A DNA stretch of 64,000 bases, taken from NCBI GenBank assembly GCA_018716135.1, contig DVKG01000012.1, positions 186,001 to 250,000 on the forward strand, written 5' to 3'. This document shows positions 56,891 to 64,000 of the stretch, one piece after another; the first letter of the stretch is position 1, and every line of letters starts with the position of its first letter. Below the pieces are notes generated by a model. That model did not search any database, was not told where the DNA came from, and saw only the letters and a program-made list of their open reading frames with translations. The translations under genes and the position numbers were made by a program. The DNA is from Scybalosoma faecavium. Lineage in GTDB: Bacteria; Bacillota; Clostridia; Christensenellales; Christensenellaceae.

Positions 56891-58720
56891 ATGAAGCGAC
56901 GACTCACTGCTTTAATCTGTACAGCAGCTATGCTGCTTCTCGTCTCAGCATGCAGCAGCTCACAGGAAACAGCAAGCAGCACGTTAGAAACTACAGACTA
57001 CAGCAACACTACAATCACAGGCAGCGTAACAGCTATAGACGGTACCTTAGTCACAATCCAGACGGGCATGGGAGGCGGAGGAAACAAAAACGGCGCTCCT
57101 CCTCAGAACAACGGCGCACCCGACGCTCAAAACGACGATTCTCAGCAATCTGATACCGCGGCTCCCGAGGCATCGCAGCCTGCGGACTCCTCAAATTCGT
57201 CTGACGGCAATTCTCAAAGCACACAGCAGCCCGACGGTGAACCCGACGGCGAGCGCCCGACTGATATGCCCGAGCTTCCCAGCGGCGAACAGCCGACAGA
57301 CATGCCGGACGGCGAGCAGCCTGCGGACATGCAAAACTCCGAAAAAGCCGTGTTTGACCTAGGCAGCGCATCCATCACTTCTGAAGATAATTCCGGCGAA
57401 GATATGTCCGTAAGCGATATCGAAGTCGGAGATATGTTGGAAATCACATTTGGAGACAATAACACCGTAGAATCTGTAGTAATTAAAACTGCAGGCTTCG
57501 GCGGAGGCGCCGCTTCCGGAGAAGTCTCTCAGGGAACGGCGGCCACGACTATCAACTCGGACGGCACTTACAGCGACGAAACTTACTCCTCTTCCGGAGA
57601 TGACGAAAATGCACTGAGAATTGACGCAGCTGAAGTCACTCTCTCAGGTATAACAGTCGATAAATCGGGCGGAGCAACCTCCAACACTGAGAGCGGAGAT
57701 TTTTACGGAATGAACGCCGCTCTTCTCGCGACAAACGGCGCTGACGTTACTATAGAAAATGCAACAATCAACTCTTCCGCTCAGAATGGCAACGGCGTAT
57801 TCAGCTACGGTGAAAACACTACTGTCAACATATCCGATTCCGCGATCACTACAACAGACGATAACTCAGGCGGAATACAAACCACCGGCGGCGGCACGAC
57901 AAACGCAAGCAACCTGACGGTTGAGACAAACGGCAGTTCCTCCGCGGCTATCCGTTCTGACCGCGGCGGCGGCACTGTAAACGTCGACGGCGGCACATAC
58001 ACGAGCAACGGCATTAACTCGCCCGCGATATACTCCACAGCCGCTATAACTGTTAAAAACGCTGAGCTGACCGCGACTAATTCCGAGGCGCTTGTTATCG
58101 AAGGCAAAAACTCGATTTCCCTCTCTGACTGCGACGTTACCGGAAACATGAGCGACGATAAAGGCAGCAGCTCTGACGAAAACGTGCATAACGTAATGAT
58201 TTATCAATCCATGTCCGGCGACGCAGACGTAGGCACCTCCGAATTCTCCATGACAAGCGGCACTCTCACCGCCAAAAACGGCGATATGTTTTACGTAACC
58301 AATACTGACTGCATCATGACTCTCTCCGGTGTAGATATCGCAAACGAGGACTCCGAGGGGTATCTTCTGAGAGTATGCGGCAACAGCGCAAGCAAGGGCT
58401 GGGGAACAGCCGGCAGCAACGGCGCTCAGGTCGAGCTGACCGCAAAGGATCAGACTTTGAAAGGTGATATAATCGTAGACAGCATATCTACGCTTGACCT
58501 CACACTCTCAGACAATAGCACTTTAGAAGGTACGATAAACATTTACGACAACGAGCAGAACGGCGCCGCCGTTGACAACAATTCCGTAATCCAAATCGAC
58601 GAAGGCTGCACATGGACTCTGACAGGCGACTGCACAATAAGCAGCCTGACCAACAACGGAACCATAAACTATAATGGTTATTCAATAACACTGGCGGACG
58701 GAACAGTCCTCAGCGAATAA
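56891..58720 (+). CDS. Large surface lipoprotein with predicted beta-helix
   Basis: A 609-residue exported protein. The signal sequence ends in LVSAC (lipobox, Cys21). Residues 60-150 are a Gly/Pro/Asp/Gln-rich linker with imperfect repeats such as GEQPTDMPDGEQPADM. Residues 210-600 are Thr/Ser/Asn/Gly-rich and repeat short strand units (for example VTIENATINSS, VNISDSAITTT, ITVKNAELTAT), typical of a right-handed parallel beta-helix. Function is unknown; an adhesin or polysaccharide-binding role is possible. AGAAAGG precedes ATG 56891. Confidence 0.8.
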   Translation: MKRRLTALICTAAMLLLVSACSSSQETASSTLETTDYSNTTITGSVTAIDGTLVTIQTGMGGGGNKNGAPPQNNGAPDAQNDDSQQSDTAAPEASQPADSSNSSDGNSQSTQQPDGEPDGERPTDMPELPSGEQPTDMPDGEQPADMQNSEKAVFDLGSASITSEDNSGEDMSVSDIEVGDMLEITFGDNNTVESVVIKTAGFGGGAASGEVSQGTAATTINSDGTYSDETYSSSGDDENALRIDAAEVTLSGITVDKSGGATSNTESGDFYGMNAALLATNGADVTIENATINSSAQNGNGVFSYGENTTVNISDSAITTTDDNSGGIQTTGGGTTNASNLTVETNGSSSAAIRSDRGGGTVNVDGGTYTSNGINSPAIYSTAAITVKNAELTATNSEALVIEGKNSISLSDCDVTGNMSDDKGSSSDENVHNVMIYQSMSGDADVGTSEFSMTSGTLTAKNGDMFYVTNTDCIMTLSGVDIANEDSEGYLLRVCGNSASKGWGTAGSNGAQVELTAKDQTLKGDIIVDSISTLDLTLSDNSTLEGTINIYDNEQNGAAVDNNSVIQIDEGCTWTLTGDCTISSLTNNGTINYNGYSITLADGTVLSE

Positions 58721-58737
58721 ATTTACTTCCCAATCGA

Positions 58738-58766
58738 GACCCGCTGAAAAATCTCAGCGGGTCTTT
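58738..58766 (+). terminator. Terminator after the beta-helix lipoprotein gene
   Basis: GACCCGCTGA and TCAGCGGGTC form a perfect 10-bp stem with a 6-base loop, followed by TTTG. Confidence 0.85.
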
Positions 58767-58830
58767 GCAAACTCTAAAGCATTCTGCTATACTACTAACG
58801 TAAATCACATAAACCTGCGGAGGAACCGGA

Positions 58831-59742
58831 ATGACGCTTCAACAGTTAAAATACGCCGTAAAAGTAGCGGAAAAGCTATCTATAAACGAGGCGGCAAAAG
58901 AGCTCTATATATCTCAGCCCAGCCTCTCCAACGCAATAATATCTCTGGAGAAAGAATTGCAGCTAACTATCTTTCTGCGCACAAACCGCGGTGTTACTGT
59001 AACTAACAAAGGACGCGAATTCCTGGGATACGCGCAGCAGGTGTTAATGCAGACACAGTTGCTGGAGAGCAAATTCGTCAAATCCGGTTCATCTAAACAG
59101 CGATTCTGCGTATCGTCTCAGCACTATCTTTTCGTAGCTAACGCCTTCGTGGAGCTGGTTCGAGAATACGGGCTGGATGAATACGAATTCTCGCTGTACG
59201 AAACCACAACGCACGAGGTCATAGAGAATGTACGAACTCTTTTTAGTGAAATGGGTATAATCTATCTCTCCAACTACAATGAATCCGTACTGCGTAAGAT
59301 ACTGTCAGAAAGCGACCTCATTTTCACCGAGCTTTATCGCGCTACGCCGCATGTCTTTTTATTCAAAGAGCATCCTCTGGCAAGCAGAAAAATAATTGAG
59401 CTGGACGAGCTGGATGAATACCCGAGAATCGCCTTCAATCAGGGTCAGTACAGCGCATTTTATTTTTCAGAGGAAATTCTCAGCCAGCGCGCTGTAAAAA
59501 AGAGCATATACGTCAGCGACCGCGCCGCCGTAGTAAATTTTATAATCGGTCTAAACGGATACTGCATATCATCAGGCATTTTCCCGAAGTATCTTCACGG
59601 AGACGACATTATCGCAGTTCCGCTGAACGCAGACGAGAAGATAGAGATAGGAACTATTGTACACAAGGATACTTCTCTATCCGAGCTTGGGGAGAAATTT
59701 TACGAGGCGCTGAAAAACTACATAAGCAGACTCGAGAACTGA
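58831..59742 (+). CDS. LysR-family transcriptional regulator
   Basis: A 303-residue regulator. The N-terminal helix-turn-helix is LQQLKYAVKVAEKLSINEAAKELYISQPSLSNAIISLEKEL, followed by FLRTNRGVTVTNKGREFL; the rest is a periplasmic-binding-like effector domain. ATG 58831 has GGAGG about 6 bases upstream. It precedes metY on the same strand and may control it, like other LysR proteins of sulfur metabolism, but repeat copy B lies between them. Confidence 0.92.
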   Translation: MTLQQLKYAVKVAEKLSINEAAKELYISQPSLSNAIISLEKELQLTIFLRTNRGVTVTNKGREFLGYAQQVLMQTQLLESKFVKSGSSKQRFCVSSQHYLFVANAFVELVREYGLDEYEFSLYETTTHEVIENVRTLFSEMGIIYLSNYNESVLRKILSESDLIFTELYRATPHVFLFKEHPLASRKIIELDELDEYPRIAFNQGQYSAFYFSEEILSQRAVKKSIYVSDRAAVVNFIIGLNGYCISSGIFPKYLHGDDIIAVPLNADEKIEIGTIVHKDTSLSELGEKFYEALKNYISRLEN

Positions 59743-59755
59743 ATCCGCCTGCTTC

Positions 59756-59832
59756 ATTCAATAAGGAGCGCCGCCCCGTCATTCAACAAATGAACGAGGG
59801 GCACAGCGGCGTGGAACATCTGTTCACGGTTA
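59756..59832 (+). repeat. Intergenic repeat, copy B
   Basis: 77 bases matching copies A and C: ATTCAATAAGGAGCGCCGCC, CGTCATTCAACAAATGAACG, AGGGGC, then ACATCTGTTCACGGTTAT. The middle part (CACAGCGGCGTGGA) differs from the others. It lies between the LysR gene and metY. Confidence 0.9.
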
Positions 59833-59949
59833 TAGAACAAAGCTATAACAGGCTATAATAATATACTTTTAGACTGTATCTGCAATATATGCTAAAATAT
59901 CTATTAGTTAGCGTTTTTTGCAAGTCATTTTTGCTAGGAGGAACATTAC

Positions 59950-61215
59950 ATGAAAGACGAAACCTTATGCCTGCATTCAGGCTATCACCCCAAAAATTCC
60001 GAACCGAGAGTCGTGCCTATAGTTCAGAGCACAACCTACGTATACGATTCTACAGAGGATGTGGCCGCCGTATTCGACGATCCGACTAAATCCCTTATAT
60101 ACTCCCGCTTCGCTAATCCTACCGTTATGGCAGTAGAAGAGAAAATCGCAGAGCTGGAAGGCGGCGTGGGCGCTATGTGTACATCTTCCGGTCAGGCTGC
60201 TTCTCTGTTGTCCATACTAAACCTTTGCAGCGCGGGAGACAGCTTCATCAGCACAACGGAAATTTACGGCGGAACTGTCAACCTATTTGCCTTCACACTT
60301 AAAAAGCTCGGAATTGAGTGCATATTTGTAGACTCTAACGCAAGCGACGAAGAAATAGACCGCGCTTTTAAGCCTAACACCAAGCTCGTTTTCGGCGAGA
60401 CCATTGCTAACCCTGCGCTCAGCGTATTGGACATTGAACGATTTGCAAACATCGCGCACAAGCACGGCGTACCGCTCATAGTAGACAGCACTTTTGCCAC
60501 CCCGATTCTCTGCAAGCCATTTGAATACGGCGCTGATATAGTAATACACTCTACTACAAAATACATGGATGGACATGCTGTCCAAGGCGGCGGCGTAATA
60601 GTAGACAGCGGCAACTTCGACTGGACCAACGGAAATTTCCCTGATTTTACCGAGCCGGACGAATCATACCATGGCATTACGTACACCGGAACATACGGAA
60701 AAATGGCTTACATAATCAAGGCCAGAATGCAGCTCATGCGCGACTTCGGCTGCTATCCTTCCGCACATTCCGCATTCCTGCTTAATCTCGGTCTGGAGAC
60801 ACTCGCTATCCGCATGGAACGCTATTGCTCCAATGCTCTCACAGTCGCAAAGTATCTCCAGGCGTCCGATAAGGTCGAGAGCGTAACGTACCCCGGTCTC
60901 GAAGGCGACCAAAACTACGCTCTGGCTCAGAAATACCTCAAAGGAGCAAGCGGCGTAATTTCCTTTGTAATCAAAGGAGGCCGCGAAAATGCCATGAAAT
61001 TTATGGATTCTCTCAAGCTCGCTTCCAACGAAGTTCACGTAGCGGACATCCGCACATGCGTGCTTCACCCCGCAAGCGAAACTCACAGACAGCTCACTGA
61101 CGAACAGCTTGCAGCCGCAGGCATAAACGCCGGCATGGTTCGCTTCTCCGTCGGTTTGGAAAATATCGAGGATATCCTTGCAGATATTGAACAGGCTTTT
61201 GCGGCTATAAACTAA
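59950..61215 (+). CDS. metY: O-acetylhomoserine sulfhydrylase
   Basis: A 421-residue PLP enzyme of the Cys/Met metabolism family. ETLCLHSGYHP opens it, YSRFANPTVMAVEEKIAELEGG follows, the PLP lysine lies in HSTTKYMDGH (near residue 205), and SVGLENIEDILADIEQAF closes it. The length and the insert with WTNGNFPDFTEPDESYHG fit MetY, which makes homocysteine from O-acetylhomoserine and sulfide, more than cystathionine gamma-synthase. Methionine gamma-lyase is an alternative. AGGAGG precedes ATG 59950. Confidence 0.9.
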   Translation: MKDETLCLHSGYHPKNSEPRVVPIVQSTTYVYDSTEDVAAVFDDPTKSLIYSRFANPTVMAVEEKIAELEGGVGAMCTSSGQAASLLSILNLCSAGDSFISTTEIYGGTVNLFAFTLKKLGIECIFVDSNASDEEIDRAFKPNTKLVFGETIANPALSVLDIERFANIAHKHGVPLIVDSTFATPILCKPFEYGADIVIHSTTKYMDGHAVQGGGVIVDSGNFDWTNGNFPDFTEPDESYHGITYTGTYGKMAYIIKARMQLMRDFGCYPSAHSAFLLNLGLETLAIRMERYCSNALTVAKYLQASDKVESVTYPGLEGDQNYALAQKYLKGASGVISFVIKGGRENAMKFMDSLKLASNEVHVADIRTCVLHPASETHRQLTDEQLAAAGINAGMVRFSVGLENIEDILADIEQAFAAIN

Positions 61216-61227
61216 GGAACAAAAATA

Positions 61228-61268
61228 AGCTCTCTCCCAACTGCATCGGCATCGGGAGAGAGCTTTTT
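61228..61268 (+). terminator. metY terminator
   Basis: AGCTCTCTCCC and GGGAGAGAGCT pair perfectly over 11 bp, followed by TTTTTG. Copy C of the repeat starts within a few bases. Confidence 0.9.
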
Positions 61269-61270
61269 GT

Positions 61271-61413
61271 TTCAATAAGGGGCACCGCCCCGTCATTCAA
61301 CAAGTGAACGAGGGGCGAAGCCTCTTAGGGCTTCAGCGGCGGATTACACCGCCGCTGAAGGCTTAGATGGAACCCGCCGCCTACAGAGGCGGGGGACATC
61401 TGTTCACGGTTAT
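61271..61413 (+). repeat. Intergenic repeat, copy C with inserted double-hairpin module
   Basis: 143 bases. The outer parts match copies A and B (TTCAATAAGGGGCACCGCC at the start, GACATCTGTTCACGGTTAT at the end). Between them lie 73 extra bases holding two hairpins: CTTCAGCGGCGG with CCGCCGCTGAAG, and CCCGCCGCCT with AGGCGGG. Copy A lacks this module exactly. Confidence 0.9.
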
Positions 61414-61434
61414 ATTTATATTTTATTCCAAATG

Positions 61435-61460
61435 AAAAAACCCGAAGCAGAAGCTTCGGG
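61435..61460 (-). terminator. rpmF terminator
   Basis: CCCGAAGC and GCTTCGGG form a perfect stem, followed on the minus strand by TTTTTT, about 26 bases after rpmF. Confidence 0.9.
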
Positions 61461-61486
61461 CTGTCTTTTAAATTACAATTCTATAA

Positions 61487-61663
61487 TCAGTCAACGCTGA
61501 CTATCTCTCTACCCTTATAGTAACCGCAAGCTTTGCAAGCTCTGTGTGCCAGCTTCATTTCGTGGCACTGAGGGCATTCAACCAGACCAGGCGCTGTCAG
61601 CTTCCAGTTAGCCTTTCTGCTGCGCTTGACCGCCTTGGATGTACGTCTCTTAGGTACTGCCAT
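61487..61663 (-). CDS. rpmF: 50S ribosomal protein L32
   Basis: A 58-residue ribosomal protein found by direct translation of the minus strand. MAVPKRRTSKAVKRSRKANW is the L32 N-terminus. CPQC (30-33) and CKAC (43-46) form the zinc site, so this is the zinc-binding form. AAGGAGGTG precedes ATG 61663. It follows the DUF177 gene, as in most bacteria. Confidence 0.97.
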   Translation of the reverse strand: MAVPKRRTSKAVKRSRKANWKLTAPGLVECPQCHEMKLAHRACKACGYYKGREIVSVD

Positions 61664-61761
61664 TTTAACACCTCCTTACAACAAACTGTCTAAAGCTGAG
61701 ACATGCTCTCAATCAGGCAAGCCCCCGCTTTAGATAGGAGTGGCTCACCACTTAAAACGCG

Positions 61762-62271
61762 CTAGTCCTTAAACAAATCTTTTAGACTGCTGAACGGATT
61801 GAACTCGTCCGGCTCATCTTTGCAACTGCACGTAGATATGTTCAGGTTCGTGCCGCATTTAGGGCACAATCCTTTGCATTCTTTACTACAAAGCAATCTG
61901 TTTGGCGCGGAAAGCAGAATTGCGTCCAAAAACAGCTTTTCCAATTCCAGCGTCCTGCCGTCGGAATAGTATTCCGCATCGGCATTGCGTTCCACAGACT
62001 CTCTGTAAATCGGGATAACCTCAGAAAATTCCACAGTTTCCCGCATCTTCGCCTCTCCCAAGCAGCGCGCACACACACCTGCGATATGAGCATCCAAGCT
62101 GCCGCTCAGGGAAATCGAATTACGCTCTACAATATATACAAATTCTGCTTTAACGTCAGTGATTTTAAAATCAAGCGGAAAATCAGGTACGGGAGTAAAC
62201 TCCAATTCTGCTTTCTGCTCTAATCCAAGAGGCACATCCGTTATATCAATCGACAATTTAGAAACAGTCAT
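61762..62271 (-). CDS. DUF177 (YceD) family protein
   Basis: A 169-residue protein. CARCLGEAKM in the middle and CSKECKGLCPKCGTNLNISTC near the end are the YceD/DUF177 cysteine motifs. The family is linked to 23S rRNA and L32 by its constant place before rpmF. The start is ATG 62271, with a ribosome site of the AGGAGG type. ackA lies 70 bases upstream. Confidence 0.93.
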   Translation of the reverse strand: MTVSKLSIDITDVPLGLEQKAELEFTPVPDFPLDFKITDVKAEFVYIVERNSISLSGSLDAHIAGVCARCLGEAKMRETVEFSEVIPIYRESVERNADAEYYSDGRTLELEKLFLDAILLSAPNRLLCSKECKGLCPKCGTNLNISTCSCKDEPDEFNPFSSLKDLFKD

Positions 62272-62341
62272 ACGAAACCTCCTGACGCTAACAATCCTTT
62301 GTATTATACTTTTTAATCGTTAAAAAGTCAAGCCCTGCAGC

Positions 62342-63541
62342 TTACTTTGTTACAAGCTCAAATGTCTGTTTAGCAATCATCATCTCTTCGTCAGTAGCGA
62401 TTACTAAAACCTTGACCTTAGAGCCTTCGGGCGATACAATCTTATCTTCGCCTCTCATATCGTTGAGCTTCTCATCAATCTCGATACCCATGAAGTCAAG
62501 ACCTTCTACGCACGCCAAACGAGTAGCGATATCGTTCTCACCGATGCCGCCTGCGAATACGACTGCATCTACGCCGCCCATAGCCGCCGCATATGAGCCT
62601 ATGTACTTCTTAACACGGTATGTGAATATGTCGAGAGCCAATTGAGCGCGCTCGTTGCCTTTAGCTGCCTCCGCCTCTACATCGCGGAAATCGCTGCTTA
62701 CGCCGGAGATACCCAGAACGCCGCACTTTTTGTTGAGATAATCTATAGCTTCATCTGCTGTGCAATTCTTTTTGCTCATGAGGAAGGGCAGAACAGCTGT
62801 ATCCAGATCGCCGGCGCGTGTACCCATCTCCAGACCTGCCAGAGGAGTGAAGCCCATGGACGTGTCTACGCACTCGCCGTTCTTTACAGCAGCTACAGAA
62901 GCGCCGTTGCCGAGGTGGCATGTCACGATCTTCAGATCTTTTATATCCTTACCGAGCATCTCAGCAGCCTTGTGTGAAATATAGTCGTGAGATGTGCCGT
63001 GGAAACCATAGCGGCGAATCTTATATGCTTCATAATCCTCATAGTTGATTGCATACATATAAGCCTTAGGCGGCATTGTCTGATGGAAAGCAGTATCAAA
63101 GACAGCTACCATGGGGGTATTCGGCATAAGAGCCTTGCAAGCGTTGATACCTGTGATGTTAGCAGGGTTGTGCAGCGGAGCAAATTCTATGAACTCTGCA
63201 ATACCTGCGAGAGTCTTATCGTCAATCAGAGCGGGCGCGGAGAATGTCTCGCCGCCGTGTACTACGCGGTGACCTACTGCCTTGATGTCGTTCATATCGC
63301 TGACGACGCCATGATCCTTATCTGTCAGAGCGTTAAGAACGAGACCGATAGCAACTTCATGATCCTTCATGGGCTGCTCGATAACTACTTTGTCTTTACC
63401 CGCCGGTCTATGAGTCAGGACAGAACCTTCAATACCAATTTTTTCTACCAGACCTTTTGCTTTTACAAACTTCTCATCCATATCAATAAGCTGATATTTG
63501 AGAGAAGAGCTGCCTGCGTTTATTACTAATACGTCGTTCAT
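62342..63541 (-). CDS. ackA: Acetate kinase
   Basis: A 399-residue ASKHA-fold kinase that makes ATP from acetyl phosphate. VINAGSSSLKYQL binds phosphate, and RVVHGG, DTAFHQTMP, RRYGFHGTSHDYIS, HLGNGASVAAV and GIGEND complete the active site. It is transcribed after pta, and the two form the acetate fermentation pathway. Confidence 0.98.
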   Translation of the reverse strand: MNDVLVINAGSSSLKYQLIDMDEKFVKAKGLVEKIGIEGSVLTHRPAGKDKVVIEQPMKDHEVAIGLVLNALTDKDHGVVSDMNDIKAVGHRVVHGGETFSAPALIDDKTLAGIAEFIEFAPLHNPANITGINACKALMPNTPMVAVFDTAFHQTMPPKAYMYAINYEDYEAYKIRRYGFHGTSHDYISHKAAEMLGKDIKDLKIVTCHLGNGASVAAVKNGECVDTSMGFTPLAGLEMGTRAGDLDTAVLPFLMSKKNCTADEAIDYLNKKCGVLGISGVSSDFRDVEAEAAKGNERAQLALDIFTYRVKKYIGSYAAAMGGVDAVVFAGGIGENDIATRLACVEGLDFMGIEIDEKLNDMRGEDKIVSPEGSKVKVLVIATDEEMMIAKQTFELVTK

Positions 63542-63571
63542 TTCTTGTATCCCTCCAGTAATGTCTGTTTT

Positions 63572-64000
63572 TTAGTTTGCCTTAGCTGCCTGCGCCTGAA
63601 CGGCTGTAACAGCTACTACGTTGACTACGTCGCTTACGCTGCATCCGCGGGAAAGGTCGTTGACCGGCTTAGCCAGACCCTGGCAGATCGGGCCGATAGC
63701 CTCTGCGCCGGCGAGACGCTGCACGAGCTTGTATCCGATGTTTCCTGCCTGGATATCGGGGAAGATAAGTACGTTAGCGTGACCTGCGACGGTGCTGCCG
63801 GGGCTCTTGAGCTGACCTACAGCCTCGATGAGCGCTGCATCAGCCTGAAGCTCGCCGTCAGACTCAAGCTGAGGCGCCTGCTCCTTGAGCAGCTTGGAAG
63901 CTTCCTGTACTTTGTCTACGAACTCGTGCTTTGCACTTCCCTTCGTGGAGAAAGAAAGCATAGCAACCTTCGGAGCGTCTATACCTGCCAGATCTTTAGC
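63572..64000 (-). CDS. pta: Phosphate acetyltransferase, C-terminal part
   Basis: The last 142 codons of a gene that runs off the right edge. MLSFSTKGSAKHEFVDKV, FPDIQAGNIGYKLVQRLAGAEAIGP and GLAKPVNDLSRGCSVSDVVNVVAVTA are the C-terminal PTA_PTB signature. It turns acetyl-CoA and phosphate into acetyl phosphate for AckA, which follows 30 bases later. Confidence 0.97.
   Translation of the reverse strand, partial: AKDLAGIDAPKVAMLSFSTKGSAKHEFVDKVQEASKLLKEQAPQLESDGELQADAALIEAVGQLKSPGSTVAGHANVLIFPDIQAGNIGYKLVQRLAGAEAIGPICQGLAKPVNDLSRGCSVSDVVNVVAVTAVQAQAAKAN

Noticed and set aside
42454..61413. CRISPR array made of the GC-rich repeats
   Set aside because: The three copies are kilobases apart, in both orientations, without regular spacers or cas genes.
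1..64000. Prophage, insertion sequence or defence island
   Set aside because: No transposase, integrase, phage structural or restriction gene was found; gene content is core metabolism, transport and sporulation.

Overview
The window looks like chromosomal DNA of an anaerobic, spore-forming member of the Clostridia (Bacillota). The evidence is spoIIID, a cwlJ-gerQ pair, an RnfH/Gx-type NusG-II module, FabK as the enoyl-ACP reductase, a pta-ackA acetate pathway, a tRNA-Trp-dependent T-box leader, consensus AGGAGG ribosome sites and frequent TTG starts. I cannot name the genus from sequence alone. I see no insertion sequence, prophage, CRISPR array or classical defence island.

Layout. 1-4.2 kb: the start of an mreB/mbl gene and spoIIID on the minus strand, split by a plus-strand two-gene ABC importer (ATPase with CBS domains; fused permease and binding protein), then a divergent XRE regulator and a small DUF6794-like gene separated by two palindromes. 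4.2-12.6 kb: a complete trp operon (trpEGDCF-aroF-trpBA) ending in a plsY-like acyltransferase, behind a T-box with a UGG specifier. 12.6-16.3 kb: a DMT exporter, a Gx transporter, a NusG-II protein, a lipoprotein and an LCP enzyme. 16.4-21.2 kb: a branched-chain amino acid importer (livKHMGF). 21.4-30.6 kb: an eleven-gene fatty acid operon (acpP-fabK-fabD-fabG-fabF-accB-fabZ-accC-accD-accA-degV) without fabH or an adjacent regulator.

30.7-38.3 kb: a beta-CASP nuclease, FMN-riboswitch-controlled ribU, two unknown small genes, tRNA-Trp divergent from proC-rnhA, a cold-shock gene behind a very long leader hairpin, preQ1-riboswitch-controlled queT, and azlCD. 38.4-42.5 kb: a MarR regulator with a cysteine cluster and a heterodimeric ABC exporter. 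42.6-46 kb: gerQ and cwlJ spore genes, a Cys-rich Lgt homologue, small membrane proteins and a TauE-type exporter. 46.3-53.9 kb: cimA, then smpB-rnr-secG and eno, with two zinc-ribbon genes inserted between secG and eno. 54-61.2 kb: a phosphoribosyltransferase, a pyruvyltransferase-family enzyme, tRNA-Arg, a large beta-helix lipoprotein, a LysR regulator and metY. 61.4-64 kb: rpmF, a DUF177 gene, ackA and the 3' part of pta.

Regulation by RNA is the theme: one T-box, two riboswitches, several leader or intercistronic hairpins and two candidate small RNAs. The most unusual non-coding signal is a GC-rich intergenic repeat in three copies (42.45, 59.76 and 61.27 kb), one carrying an extra 73-bp double-hairpin module. 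Promoter and structure calls were made by eye. Functions are assigned from remembered family motifs, not from searches.
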